From positions 10,622,349-10,686,348 of the forward strand of contig NC_134522.1 of the NCBI RefSeq assembly GCF_027942865.1: a stretch of 64,000 bases of DNA. Direction: 5' to 3'. Source of the stretch: Odontesthes bonariensis (lineage: Eukaryota > Chordata > Actinopteri > Atheriniformes > Atherinopsidae). Shown here piece by piece: positions 11,343 to 25,263 of this stretch. The position numbers and the translations under genes were made by a program. The first letter of the stretch is position 1. The number at the start of each line of letters is the position of its first letter. The notes beneath the pieces were generated by a model, which did no database searches, was not told the origin of the DNA, and saw only the letters and a program-made list of their open reading frames with translations.

Positions 11343-14300
11343 GTTGACAGCTCTCACGCTGGGTAAAGTATGTGAAGAGTTGTCCAACGCACTGATGTTA
11401 ACCCTGCTTCGGTCTCTTTATCTGAATAACTCTCCCAGCTCATAATAACAGCTCGAAATAGATTAAACAGATCTTTTAAAGCGATTTGTTTGCACTAGGC
11501 TGAAAATCATGCATTTTGAATGCTGCAAGCATCTCCGAGTGCTCTGCCTCCAGCATGCTCGAGTGTAGTGATGTGAGTCACCTGTGAAATGACAAAGCAC
11601 AATGGCCACTCCGCACGCTTCTGCGCGACCTGTGAACCCGTTGAAGAGGCCCATCTCCCAGGGCACAAAGTGTTGCAATGCTAATAAACTCGGGAATATT
11701 TAGAACCTCAAACAAACACTCACAGCTGCTTCGTTAAAAATCTGAAAAATCTGTGCCTTAAGAATACAAAGACATGTTTACATTACTCTGTGTAATTGTA
11801 CAACAAGTCACCAGATGCTGATACCGATGCTGCTAACACACAATAGTCTTTTGCAATGTAGGATTTTCCAGCACATTGTGCATCCTGTATCTATTAATAA
11901 CTGCAGGCTGCTGTGTGGGAGGTTACATTCCAAGGTTTACATTTATAGTTCATTATTTCTGCGGTGTAAATTTCCCAAACTGCCATTCTGGGATGTGGTA
12001 GAAGCCCCCTGGCATTCAGTGTCAGCAGGATTCCATTAGTCAGCTTTAGGTGACTTTACATGCCTGAACCTTTTAAAGTAGGACTCCACATTCATTACCA
12101 ATAATGGCTTCAGACAGCCCTGACCCACCACAGAAAAGGGACTGTGGCAGAGTAATTTGGAGTTTGCTAAAAGGCTCCCTAACATAATATCCAGTTAAGG
12201 AGCATGTCAACAGATACTTGTGTGTGACAGATGGCTCATGGTAGAAGTGGAGTTATATTGTACTAATGTGTACTAACAGGAACATGTTTTTTTTTTTTTT
12301 TTTTTTTTATATATAAAGAACTTCTCCGAGTCGGTGCCAGAGAGACAATTGGGATGATTTTCTGCTCTTTTTGTTCCTTTACACTGTCACTGGAGGAAGT
12401 GTAAGGTTTTATCTTGCAGGCAACAGAACTCAGTTGCAGTATTTGCTTTGCAACATTACTTGATCTGTAAATGCCATCTGTACTCAGGCCGGCATTATTC
12501 TGAGCTCCACTCTTCCTTTTGTTTGGTTTAATCAAAAACATCCATGTTTGTTTCTTGTTGTACAGATTGTTTCGAGAGTGCAGAAGGATGGAAAATAAAT
12601 GAGTAAAAGCTTATATGACCATGTTTGTGTCCAGAAAAAATTATGTGAAAAAATGGTCTGGTATGGTATTTGAAGCCATGTATTTTTACCATAACCTGAA
12701 CTTAACCATGTGGCTTTGGTTCACGTTAAACCAAAGAGAAAAGAATGGGAAGAAACAACAGCAGAAGAACTTACCACTAGTTGGAAGTCAAAGGTAAAAC
12801 GAGGAGTCAAAGAGTCTGTCAGATGGGTCTGTCACCAGTTCTTTATATAAGGCCCTTTTTGTTGGTCTATAACAGTGATGTTGGCTTGTGATTCCAAAAT
12901 TGTGCATGTGCAATAATAATAATTAAACAAAATAACTTGGAATAGGCGCAAGAGCTATGTAGTCACCATGGGCATTCATTTGAAAATAAATCTAAACTAC
13001 CAACAAAGCAGAAAATGGCAAAATCACCATTTATGTAATGATTCACTTTACTCTGTGAAACCTGTTCATAGTTATGTTTTTTAAATGTGGTAAAGATGAA
13101 AGATCCAAAGAAAGTCTGGAATGTCAATGTTTCTCTTCTCATTTAAATTGACAGATTGATAGGTCATCATCACATCTTATGCCCACATTACAAACTTATT
13201 ATTAATACTTTCTTCGTATATGTATAGAAAAGACTGCTGCACATGCTAAAGTAGACATGAATGACATGAGAATTGGTTAAAAAAGGTGTGTGTGTGTATG
13301 CATACAGTATAGAAAGCGGTACTATTTCTCATGTGTTTCTATAAAATATGAATATTAGGATTTTTGTTGCACATGAAAAGATATCAAATGTAGACTCAGC
13401 CGTGCTGTTTGAGCTATATATCAACTATATATCCCCCTCCATGTGGAACCAAAGGGCTGAGAGACTACTTGAGAACAATCACATTTCATTTTCAGATCTA
13501 ACAGTCACAGCGAGAAAACCAAAGAAAAAAAACCTAAGTAGAACATCTGTGGGGGAAAATGTCAGACTTACAGAATGTTTCAATTCTTTCTTTCATAGTT
13601 TTATTTTTCAGTGTGACAGATTTCTGCAGCTCAACAATATATTTCATAGTAGCTCGAAAATGGAATTGGTAACATTTGAGAATGGTGCTGTAGATGAGTG
13701 CTTGTTCGCTCCTGAAGCAGAATTTCATAACTTTCAATATCACATTTTAGATACAATTAAGCAAAGCGAGCGAGCACAACAATAACACTCACAACCCAAT
13801 CTATTGGTAGCATATTGAGTAAAAACATTTGAATTCTCCTTGAATGCAGTGACACACTCTTTATGCATCCATAGGGCTTCACATCCACGATGTATTGGTC
13901 AGGGTCTGACACAATGTAGTTTTGTCAGATTTACACTCACATTGTCTGTAGAAGAAACCCGCTGGCTGTTTGACAATGGAGTATCATTTCAGAACTGATA
14001 TAAAAAGAAAAGCAAGCATCTGAAGTCAGAAACCAGACAGCAGCTCAAAAATGGGGATGAAAAGAATTCTGCATCCAGTTTATTCAGCTTTACCACATCA
14101 ACAAGTGGACTGCACAAAAGAAGAATGTTGTGATACGGAGTGATGCTCAGTCTTATGATTGCACATGAGTCCATTATTCAAAATACAACATACCTTGTGG
14201 CCGCATTGTGGTCCCACTGTCAGAGAGATTGTCTCCTGTACTGTTGATCTCCATGTTTGAGTGTTGAGCAGAGTTCCAAAATGGCTTCTCTTGAGTGAGG

Positions 14301-17300
14301 CTTCTGTTTTACCCTACTCCTATTTTCCACTGAATAATCATTTAAAGCAAGGTCATTTTGATCTTCTGCCTCAATAGGCCTCAATTAAATATTCATTCAT
14401 TCTGATGTGGCCTCTTCAGCAGCATCTTTGGTATGTGTGTTACAGAGACAAAAGGCTTTGCTTTTAATTACACAAGCCTGGGCTTTTTCAAAGAGATCAG
14501 GCAACGTTATACGAAGTTAAACAATCTTTGCCACTGATCAATTGTTTTCAGTTTCTTTAGCTAGGATCAGGGATTTTGTCCTTGAACGTTGAAATAAAAA
14601 CAGTTTATTTTGTTTCCAAGGTTTAATCAAACTACATCTTCAAAGCCTTTGTTAATTGATCTTGAATTCAGAAATTCATTTGCAGCTAAAACCTATTTGG
14701 TTTCTGTTGACAAGAAAACTAGTTTACGTTTATTCAGTCTAAAACTGTAACAACTTTGAATTAGATGAGTCTATGCCTCGTATATGTTTACATGATTTAG
14801 CAATACAAGGACAACGTGAATGAGCACAACACAATATCTGCACCAATTTATGGTCATTTTAGCATTGTATGGTGTTACCTCATAGAGCCTCAATATAACC
14901 AGCTACAGTCATTATCAGCATAGTGTATATCTGAGATCTCCTAAAGTGGTCACTGTAAAGAAAATTAACTTGTCATAGTAGGATAAGTGAATGTGTTACT
15001 CATGGCTGGGCTCTTAGTGTCAGTCAACACGCTTACATGTGCACTTGACAAAGTGTGACAGTGACAATAGAAATGTTAACAATGCACATAATTTTATTTT
15101 TCATAAAAGGCAAAAACACAGATTAAACATTTTCCTAAACAGAGTCATCCTGTCTCACTATAACTAGTGGAACTAGTTCAAAATGCAGGCTTTTTAATGC
15201 CATCATGCACACAGACTGATGTGGAGCTTTACCTGGTCCTATTTCTCAAATTTTGTACAGCATTGTTAAAAACGTGGAATAAACTGAAGTGAAGGTTACT
15301 CATGCTTTTGTTGATGCTGCTGCTGGTCCTCTACAGAAGTTATAGTGGACAAGAATCTACTTTATGAACGAAATTTAGTGCAAAAATTGTCTGGCTATTT
15401 TCTGGGCTTATTCATTCTTTACTGTGTTTCTTCGCTCCTTCCTCCTTGCAATGAAATCTTTTGTCAACTCCCTCCTTCCAGTTCAAGTTAACCTTCAACA
15501 AATAATAACCAACTGAAGTGACACTGCAGACGGCAAAGCTGCTATCGAGCTGGAGGGCTGCACACAAGCCTATTTGTGTGATGGTGAATACCCATAATCC
15601 TTCACTTTGCATGTGAGAACAACAAAGGCAAACACATATGTGCCACCAGGAATCTTGCAGCAAGTGTATATAAAAGTGAAGTATGAAATAAAGTGTATAA
15701 CTTCTCCACCACACTCTCCTGCTTCATATTGTGGAGTTGCCTTATAAAACTGATAAACGTTCATTCTGTTCATAAAAGAAAAAGAAAGTAGGAAAATTTG
15801 TGTCCAGGAACACAAATCAAGACATGATGTTTAGTCGTAGTTTCACACTGTTCTCATTTATGGACTAATGCATGAGGGGAGGTGGAAGTGATTTCACACA
15901 GAGGGGGTGGAGCAGGCCCAAGGGGTCATTCTGATAAGGTCATTTCAACTGGCTGATAAATACTCGTACCATGAAGTACCAAAACAAAGTAAAATACAAG
16001 TAAAAGTTTGAAATGGCAGTGTTTCTTAAATAATAGCATGTAACCTACTTACGAATTACTTTAAAGTAATCACTAAAGAGAAATGGCCTCCATATGTCAT
16101 ATACTCTCATCAGTATAATGTCATTTTTACTCATGCATCATATAAAAGCAGTGTTTTGATGTTGTGATTGATGGAGGAGGCTGCAATAGGGATAATTTCC
16201 ATCATGGTTTAATTTGCTGAGTATTTTAGTCTCAGAGTTCAAAGGGAAACTATCACATTGTTAGCTTTGTCCAACAACACCCGATTCTACAGAATTATCA
16301 TGATTGTTTAAATGAAATGCAAGTCAGTCCACACATTTTAAAAGTAGACATCATGAAAAGTTGGTATTCTTTTTAAATGAAAAACGACATGTGAAGGACT
16401 AAAAGATGAAAAGTCAGTTGGGTTCAAATGTTTCAGCACCGAGGACAGTTCTCTGTGCTTTACAGTGTATGCACCCATTGACAACCAGTTCAGCACAACT
16501 GCACATAGACAGCTTCGGGCAGATCAGCTGTGCCGTATCACCAACATATCCGTCTTTAATGAGAATCACATAAAAAGAGCATTGACAGTGGTTTACAACA
16601 TAACACAGGCCTATTCTAACACAACAGATAGTCTAGAAAATACCAGTCATTACACAGATAAATGCCAAAGTGTGGCACACATGAATTTTAATCTAATTTT
16701 GACTGATTTTTAATCCAACGTTGAAATTGCTCTACATTTGTGTAAGTGTAAGATGCAAGAGGAGAACAGAATCCAGCCTTGTCTATGAATTTTGTAATAG
16801 CTAACCCTAGCCACTTACTCTTATCTCCTAAACCTAACCAATTGCAGGCGAGAGAGGAAGTAAAAAAGTGAAAAAAACCCTGAAAAATATAGCCCAGGAC
16901 ATGATTTCATCTCATTATCTATCACTTTACAGTCTTGCCTGGCAGTGGTCAGCCACCAAAATCCTCCCAACCCATATCAAGGCCCTTTTGTCCAAGTCAG
17001 TAGTGTTTCAGAAACTGGCTACTGGTCCAACTAGCTGTGTAAAGTTGGTTTTACACCATTGGACAAACATGTACTGTCAAGCCTAATTCCCCATACAGTA
17101 CAATATGAAACATAACTGCAGCCTTGCTGTTACATTTATTTATTTAATTTATCACTTGATTCAGGGCGTATCTGAGAGCACAGCAATTGAACAATAGGTC
17201 CACGGATGATTTGCACATGAATGATGTCTCTGAATGAGAGCGTGTTAGAGGAAGGCTGTCTCTCCATAGTCGGGCCAGCAAGGTTTGGTCCCCTTTGCCC

Positions 17301-17798
17301 CCACTCCAAGGGCCAGGTGAGATTTTCTGACACAAAGGGCCAAGTGAAAATCTGTTCAGCATGGACCTCTGAGACCCCTATTATGATGATGCTTTTGGGA
17401 GGATTTCGGTAGACATATATAAGAGCACAGAGTTGCTCCCATGCACAGCTTGGTGCCATGTTTTTATACATTGATGTCACATGTTTATTTGGCTTTGATC
17501 TTTAGATTGCAAGACTATATCTCATCTTTGTTCCACAAAACACATTGTAGCCTCAATTTCTGTGCGACAAGCTACAACCTTGAAGTCCCTTATGATGACT
17601 TTTTTTTAAAAATTTGGTCCGCAGTTGAATTACATTTCGGTATCAGTGTATATGCATTAAATGCATTACGCAGCCCCACATGTGGTACCCTGAGTAACAC
17701 TGTTTTTCTTTTATATCAGTTCACACGTTTAGTATTTTAAAAAATATATATATATAAAAAACAGTGTTCAAGGGGACTATACTTAGTCCTTAAAACAT
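11343..17798. other. intergenic sequence after kiz
   Basis: No gene is supported. The 145-codon open frame at 13348-13785 has no recognisable domain and AT-rich composition. A T run lies at about 12286-12309. No clear transposon was seen. Confidence 0.4.
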
Positions 17799-17799
17799 C

Positions 17800-17957
17800 A
17801 ACATGTTTATGCATTTGGCAGACACTTTTATCCAAAGCGACTTGTCCAAAAGGGGTCTTGCCCAAGGGCCCCTACTGGAGATAATACCTTTCATGCAGGG
17901 GATTTGAACCCAGGTCACCTACACAATAGGTGGCAATCTTACCACTACACATGTACA
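17800..17957 (-). mobile_element. tRNA-headed SINE, minus orientation
   Basis: Read on the minus strand it starts with GTGTAGTGGTAAGATTGCC (A-box-like), followed by GGTTCAAATCC (B box). Its body contains GTCGCTTTGGATAAAAGTGT and then CTGCCAAATGCATAAA. I recognise this body as that of a SINE widespread in teleosts. The copy is degenerate, has no gene, and sits in intergenic DNA. Confidence 0.6.
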
Positions 17958-17959
17958 AA

Positions 17960-20900
17960 GTTTGTCTAAAAAAAACTTTTTTAAACCTCGTCCATGATGT
18001 TGAGATGATATCTGTGTAGGAAGCATACAATCTGTGTCTCACTCTGTATGTGTGAGGTTGCTTGCTGCAGTGTGGAACTGGGATCCCTTTATCATTCAGT
18101 GAGAATCTCATCAACCTACAGATTTTGAATATAGTGGGCTTATATATGTACTTATTCAGACCTTTTAGGCAATTAGAAAGAGGCCCACATTAAAACTGTG
18201 ACAGATGTAATGAGAACCTATAATCAAACAGCTTTGAAGTAATGTTGACAACACAGAGCTAAAAAAAGTTATTTTCTTTATTTTTACACTTGCTATGTCA
18301 CGTTTATGACTGGTATATGACCCATTCCATTGACATGTCACTTGATTAATGTTAAGTTGTACTAACAAAGATATATCATTCTATGTCAACTTTCTATTTC
18401 ATTATCTCCATGAAATTCTATCAAAGTTTTTAGATATAAAAAAAAAGAAAGAATAATTTAGAATATCTTATTTAAGTGCACATAAGGAACAAAATTCCTG
18501 GAAAAAAAGATAGGGACTAATGACAAAGACACTTACCATACTGAGCGACACAATGAGTTCAGAATCACACATTGAAGTGTCCTAATCTAATTCCCACCTA
18601 TAGTCCATTTCTGTGATCTTTCGGCTGCATAGATGAAAAGGTCTAGTCATACTGAGCTGTAACAAGAATACTCAAGCTGAAGGTCTGGTCAGAGAGCTCC
18701 AAATCTACATTGCCAGATTCCTGCTTAAGATGGTTAAGATCACATTATAATTAACCACATTTAAGATGAAGGGCAGAGTCCTTGCTTAGTTTTATTCCCA
18801 TGATTGAGCCTCTCTTTCTCTCTTACAAATAGTCTTCTTCTGTCACTCTGTCCCTCCATCCCCATCTCTTGCTGTCCCTATTTTCAGTTGGGGTAATTAA
18901 TATGGAAAGATGGAAAGGCATCATATTCTGCAAATTCCTATGAGATTGGCTTGCAAAAGCTGTTAAAGCCAAGTAGGCAAATTAGTATTCATACAGGTTT
19001 TCCAGTTGCAAGTCATTTTTTTCCTGAGGGACCGAGTGGTAGATTGGGACAGGCACTGCTCATCCTTGATTATGTGAGCAGAATGCCACCACTGAGCCAA
19101 AGCCCAGCAGAAAAAAAAGAAGAAAATTCCTTAGGCAGTAAATCAATTTTTGTGACCTGCTAAATGTAATTGACTACACTTTAATTCTTTAACCCTGTGT
19201 ATGAGGCAGAAAACACATCCTGAGGTAGAATGATTACCAGCTATTATACAAAGCCATGGTTTCTGTATCGGTTAATAACCATTTACAGCAAAATTATACA
19301 TAGAGCATGATTCAGAGGCAATAAACAATTGCTTTAATGCACTAGTCATGTCTTTGTTTAGTCAATCAACTGGATCTCAGAAAACCACCTATTATTCAAA
19401 ATGGGAAAATGGCTTCGTAAAGAGTTTTTTTGCTTTTAGATGCATGGAAATTTATATGTAAATTGAGATGTTAATATTTCAGCTTTTGCTGAATACTGGA
19501 TATGGCCTTTAAAATTATGGTTCATACACCATAGGATCCACTGGAAGTAGTTGATGTTGTTATGCTACATAAATACTTTGCTGATTATAAATCCACATTA
19601 CTTTCGAGTTTTTTGCACTGTTTAAATATTTCATTTCATCAACTTCATTATAAAATATATTTTTGAAGGGACCATTTTGTAGCTTTTTACTGTTGATATG
19701 TGTTATCTGACAGTATATTTGCCTCTTACTTCAACTTGAACAGTTGTCAGTGGGCCCAGGACATGAGCTCTGACTTTGGCCAGATTAATTAGCAGTCTGT
19801 CCTCTTCAGTTCGTTCCCATATTCCTATTAGACCCAGCTCAGCAATCTGGTGGAAGGTAATTTGGTGCATGCACACAGGGCGCTGCATTGACACCTTATG
19901 TTTCATGATTGAAGGCAATCTCCTGGGGACAGAGCTAAATTTATTCATGGTACGCTCTCCCATAGCCACTAGAGACGTGTTTCTGCCCACCTGCCACACA
20001 TCCACAGATTTCCTGCTCTGCATCTTTCCCTGAATGCACAAATAATACTAAATGATCTGAGGGAGTTGCTGCAAGGTCTTGTATTCTTATGCATGCAGGG
20101 ACCTGGTGATCTCTGTATGAGTCAGTTGCCTCTGCTCCAAATTTGACTCTAAAAAGAAGACAATGCATAATGTGAGGTTCGAGTATGTTATAGCATTTAC
20201 AACCTTCACAACCTCTGAAACTCTCTGTCTCCAATGAGAAACACACATGTTAACAAATGTACCTGCACACACATGCCTGTGCAAAGTGCAGCTAGGTCAC
20301 AGGAAGTGGCATCAATGTAATTCCTTGTTGATGACTGAAATCTGTTGATAATAGAGATGTTAACAAAGGTGATCAAAGTAGATTAGCCAAAGACACAGCA
20401 GGGGGATTGTTTGGGCTCCCTGTCATTAACACAGACTGTTATCTTGGAGCCGGCACGCTCACTGGTCCTCACTGGGGGAATACAGGGTCAGCCATTAACA
20501 TGGAGTAGAAATGCTAATGCTCGACTTGAATCCATAGACCCCTGAGTGCCCGCCACTGTTTATTTACTGCTGGTGTTAGTAGTCAGTGGCACAAACAGTT
20601 GTATTGCAGCTCTGCTATGCTTTGCCAATAGTTGCTCAAGAGGGCACAAAGCCATCCACAAGATAACTGAGAAATGGCCTTTCATCATGAGGTCCATGAT
20701 AGAATAGATGTGTGAATGAAGCACAGCATCATACATTAAACCTTGTCTTTTCATGCAACACCTAAAGCATAATATTAGAAGCTATGAGTGTGACTTGAAG
20801 GTGAAAATGCTCTATTAGATCATAGTGGTATTGCTGAGGGCTTTAAAGGTGCCCTCAGCTCTCAGTGATAAAAGGAAGAACGAGCCCAAGAACACACATG

Positions 20901-21378
20901 AGAGCCTTCACTCCTGAGGCTGTAAACTTGTTTGGTGTTATTGTATCATCAGAGCAGAGGAGGCAAACAAGTACCATCAAGTTTTGCAGTGCTTGAGAGG
21001 GAAGAGGTATTTTGGCAATTAGCCCTATGAATTTGGTTCCCTCGGCATCAAAACACGAGTGCCATTGATATTTGTTACACCGTACATGTACTTGCTCTTC
21101 CAACACTGAAGATTGCTTGTTTCCTTTGGTGAGTGAAAATATTCTTACATCAGGGCAGAAATGTAGCAGATCTGAGCTTCTGCTATGAGTATTTATAGGC
21201 ACTTGTGTCTATTAAGATTAAGATGGATTTATTGTCACTGATTTCTTAGTTATAATTAGATAAATTATGTAACTGCTGTCCAGTGGTTTGGCAATCACGA
21301 TGCAAAAGGTTTATATCTGAAGTAAAATGGAGTTTCACCAGCTTGCGGAATTTGAAGAACCTGAAATAAAACTTCAGT
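17960..21378. other. intergenic, nothing specific seen
   Basis: AT-rich, apparently unique sequence. The block at about 20380-20560 is GC-richer, with a TAAT core, and could be regulatory. No exon, RNA gene or repeat is supported. Confidence 0.35.
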
Positions 21379-21379
21379 T

Positions 21380-21575
21380 CATTGTAAATTAAAACAGAAT
21401 GCCATGAACCAACATTTTATTCACAATACTGTATAAGACAAAAAACATTTAAAACTGTTAAAAGTAAAATATCTTACAATCACATGAAAAATGTTGTCTC
21501 ATCTTGAATTTGATGGCAGCAATACATTTATTGTATTAACATTTTACAAAGCATCCAAACGTTTTGGGACATGGA
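21380..21575. mobile_element. non-autonomous remnant of the Tc1-like inverted-repeat family
   Basis: AAAACAGAATGC, TTTTATTCACAATA, GAAAAATGTTGTCTCATCTTG and the end AACATTTTACAAAGCATCC resemble the long inverted-repeat ends of the element at 29829-31160, brought together without the transposase middle. Similarity was judged by eye. The boundaries are approximate. Confidence 0.45.
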
Positions 21576-21579
21576 GTTA

Positions 21580-23800
21580 TTTAATATGTCGACCCATTAC
21601 AAAAACATTACTGGAATATAGCATTTAACAGAGTATCTGAAGAGAACATGGCATTAAAAAGAGAGAACAATGTTAAAATCAGTTATCTCACACATGAAAT
21701 ATCTAAGTCATAGCCTGGCCTTGGCATCAGAGTAGTATCTCTTGCATACTTTTAGGCCATAAAAACATTAACTATAAAAGACTTCCCATACAAGCTTGTG
21801 AACACAAGATCAAATGAGTGTAAATGATTTTTAAACATTGAAAAGAATGAAAAGAACAGCGGCTAAAACTGAAAACTACAGCAGCCTTGACCAAGTGGAA
21901 TATAGGCAGCAAATAGTACCGAAAAATACAAATAGGAATCTATATAATAGTAGCTTTCTGTAAATGCAACTCATGCGACTCTCCTGTACGTTATGCCAAC
22001 AATTTATAGAATCTTCTCATCAAAAACTGAAAGGAACATTATCAACATGTTTAAAACTACTTAACTTACTATGGGGAAATAAATTATTAATTTCCTCTTG
22101 CATTCATAGTTTTTAAAAAAGGATAGCCACAGACTTCAGCAGCCATTCATTTTTATGTCAAAAGCAAGCAAAGCCCACAGAGATGTTAAACCACGTGTTT
22201 TTAAAGTGACTATTTTTGATTAAATTTGGGTTTTGTAACAGGCTAAATGATTCTATTCAGCGGACGCTTAGATCTCCAGGATGAGAGGCTGATTTTAAAA
22301 CACCTTTTGTGACAGTCCCTAAATACAGAATTCAACTAAATTTGTTTGGCCTGTCACACATCAGTCAAGCGCAGGAAAATAATTTTAGCTCTTTGTATGC
22401 AAACATTGACATGAACATAGCAATGCACAACATTCAGTTTGCTCTCTTTTCAGAAGCTCCGTACTTTACGAAGGAAGGCCAGGCAGTTGACCTATTCATT
22501 AGTCCCTCTGGTTTAATTTGTGTTTGCTTAGTACTTCATCGGGAAAATGCCCTTCAAAAAATTATTTGCGATGCAAAGAAAATGTGTGTTTTTAATCTTT
22601 TTAAATTCAGATTTTAAATGGATTAAAAGTAACTAAATTACAACGATCCACAGAGCATTCAGATCCTTGAGTAAAGAAAAACCTTCAAGCATTGACATGC
22701 ATGCTCAATACATTTCATGGATATATTTCTTCCCTCAATTCTGAATGTGCTGTTTTCAATGACGTGATAAACTGTAATTATGTTGTCACATCTACATGGC
22801 AAGTTTGAAGACACTTTTTGCAACTTTTTGTACCCTCAATTTGATGATGATGATTATAAATGATTTAAAATTTAAATATACATGTAAATTTACTTGTAAC
22901 AGAATATTTACATTTCTTTTAGCAGAATATCTTTACATATAGTATGTGATGTAAATTGTAAATCTTTGTTTTTTTAGACTTTAATGTAGGTAAAGCAAAG
23001 GTAAATAGGAAACTGGCTCCTGGGCATGATAGGAATTTGGAGATTACAATACGGGTTGAATTACAGGAGAAACAGATCCCCTTTAAAGTTGGAATAGAAC
23101 ATTTTTCAACAATCTTTTCAGTGCCTGTCAATTGCCTGTGACAACTGAGATTTAAATTGTTTTCATGTAAATGATGACATAATGCGTTTCAAATCTGACT
23201 ACCACGAACTTTCCAAGCAAAATTGAAAAAAGCTGTCTCAAGCTGTAGTACAGCGTTGCAACTTTTGCATTACTTGAAACTGCTCTGGCAATGTGTATGC
23301 CTCCAAATTGTACCAACCCAGCTGACATCATGCATTAGGACTCTTAGTTGGGCAACAAAAGTGGTCAGGTGTTTAGTGACAAAACTACTTGGTTAGGGTT
23401 TGGAAAGATCATGCTTTGGATCATTATACAGCTGCCATATGAAAAGGCAGATGAGACACCAGGTTGTTTTGGCTTAGAGAGCTTCACATTAAATGTGTTT
23501 ATTACTGGAAACATGTCAAGAGGGCTTGGAGCGCTGACTTCTGGAAACAAAATAGCAGCATTTTTCCCTTAAGAGTTTGCATGTTCCTCATGTTCCTGCA
23601 AAGACATGGCAAGCTGAATGAATTGGTGATTCTCAATTGATTGAGTATTCTGATGGTTCCATCATCTACAGGCCTTTATCAAAGTCAAAAACAAAAACAA
23701 CTTTAATATAATTTGGAGCAGTTTAGAAAATATGGATTTTCACTTTGCCATTTTTATAAGTAGCATTTTTTAAGGTAAATGCATGATATTATTGTAAGGA
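21580..23800. other. intergenic, nothing specific seen
   Basis: Very AT-rich sequence with no supported gene or repeat. The 102-codon open frame at 22309-22617 has no recognisable domain. Confidence 0.4.
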
Positions 23801-23805
23801 ACTAA

Positions 23806-23963
23806 GATAGAATAGAATAGAAATTAATAAAATACTTTATATATCCCCCAATGGGGGGAATTCAAATTAGTCAAGTAGCTCAAAAAAAATCATTAATATT
23901 TACAATGATTGTATATTAACAACAACAATAATAATACCAATTCTAATAAAAATACTACTACTA

Positions 23964-24025
<62 letters not shown>

Positions 24026-25093
24026 TAATTTTAATAATAATACTAATAATTATAAATAAATGGCTACATAAAAACTAAAATCTAAAACTAAAAAATAAAA
24101 TCAATCAATCAATTTGAGAAGAACTCAGCAGTCACTGTTATAAAGCCTTATGGCTGTGGGAACAAAGGACCTCCTGCACCTCTCAGTCCTGCAGCGCAGA
24201 GAGATGAGCCTCTCACTGCAGCTGCTCCTCTGTCCTGTCAGGATGCTGTGGAGAGGATGTTTATTATTCTCCATCACAGAATCTAACTTCCTCCTCATCC
24301 GTTTCTCCACCACAGCACCGAGAGGGTCCAGCCTTCTGCCTATAACAGAACCAGCCTTTTTCACCGGTTTGTCCAGAAGCCTACAGTTTCTGTCTGTAGT
24401 GCAACTCCCCCAGCAGACAGCAGCATAGAACAGTGCACTCTCAATGATAGTGTCTCTGTCTCCCCCCCATCAATGCAGACTGACTGGCATGGTGTTTTAG
24501 ATCTCCTGAAGTCCACCACCAGCTCTTTGGTCTTGGTAGTGTTCAGGAGCAAACAGTTATTTTTTGGTCCAGTCAGTAAAGACCTCCACAAGGTCCCTGT
24601 ACTCCTTCTCCTGTCCACCACGCACACATGCCACAACAGCCGTATCATCAGAATACTTCTGAATGTGGCATGACTCTGAGTTGTACCTGAAGTCCGTGTA
24701 CAGGGTGAAAAGAAAAGGAGCCAAAACAGTACCCTGCGGAGCCCCAGTACTGCATTCCAGTGTTCCAGAAACACATGTCCCCATCCTGACATACTGTGGT
24801 CTAGCAGACAAATAGTCTATAATCCATGATGTCAGGGGGCCACACCCATACCTAGAAGCTTGTCCTTCAGTATGGGAGGCTGTATGGTGTTGAAGGCACT
24901 GGAGAAGTCAAATAACATGACTCTCACATATGAACCAGGCACATCAAGATAAGTATATGCCCGATGCAACATGTACAGAATCACGTCTTCCACTCCTATG
25001 TGTTTCTGGTAGGCAAACTGGAGGGGGTTAAGATCCTCAGCAACCTGCAATCTCATGCGACGAACAAAGAGTCTCTTGGTCTTGGTTTGCCTA
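23806..25093 (-). mobile_element. 5'-truncated LINE with reverse transcriptase remnants
   Basis: Minus-strand translation gives successive pieces of a non-LTR reverse transcriptase: PLQFAYQKHIGVEDVILYML with LFDFSSAFNTI (catalytic Asp motif) at 25056-24832; GTVLAPFLFTLYTDF and KYSDDTAVV (catalytic DD) at 24811-24557; LLNTTKTKELVVDFRR in another frame at 24792-24361; and the C-terminal SFVPTAIRLYNSD region at 24364-24125. Frameshifts separate the pieces, so the element is dead. The 3' UTR holds the (AAT)n tract, a CCCCC/GGGGG hairpin at about 23846-23858 and a TATTCTATTCTAT tail at 23806-23822. I judge it to be of the L2/Rex-like fish LINE group. Clade assignment is uncertain. Confidence 0.8.
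23964..24024 (+). repeat. (AAT)n microsatellite
   Basis: About 20 uninterrupted AAT units inside the 3' UTR of the LINE fragment, continuing into imperfect units to about 24060. Confidence 0.95.
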
Positions 25094-25100
25094 ACTTAAC

Positions 25101-25263
25101 AGGCGGCCACACGGTGGGGTGGCGGGTTCGATTCCTGACTTGGGCCCTTCTGTGTGGAGTTTGCATGTTCTCCCTGTGTATGTGTGGGTTCTCTCCGGGT
25201 ACTCTGGCTTCCTCTCACTGTCCAAAAACAAGCATGTTAGGTTAATTGGTGATTATAAATTGT
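25101..25263 (+). mobile_element. retroelement copy with tRNA B box (ATGG-tail family), partial
   Basis: It contains a B box GGTTCGATTCC at 25125-25135, followed by GTGTGGAGTTTGCATGTTCTC, GGGTTCTCTCCGGGTACTCT and GTTAGGTTAATTGGTGA, the body of a very common teleost repeat. The A-box part of the head is shortened and the 3' half is missing. It directly abuts the 5' break of the LINE fragment. Confidence 0.7.

Noticed and set aside
13348-13785. 145-codon open frame
   Set aside because: AT-rich composition, no domain recognised, no splice or promoter context. Length is within chance for this much sequence.
23964-24024. CRISPR-like or satellite array
   Set aside because: It is a simple AAT microsatellite without spacers, in a eukaryotic LINE 3' UTR.
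25125-25135. tRNA gene suggested by the B-box sequence (also 30596-30606 and 17897-17910)
   Set aside because: No cloverleaf can be formed; each is the head of a dispersed retroelement.
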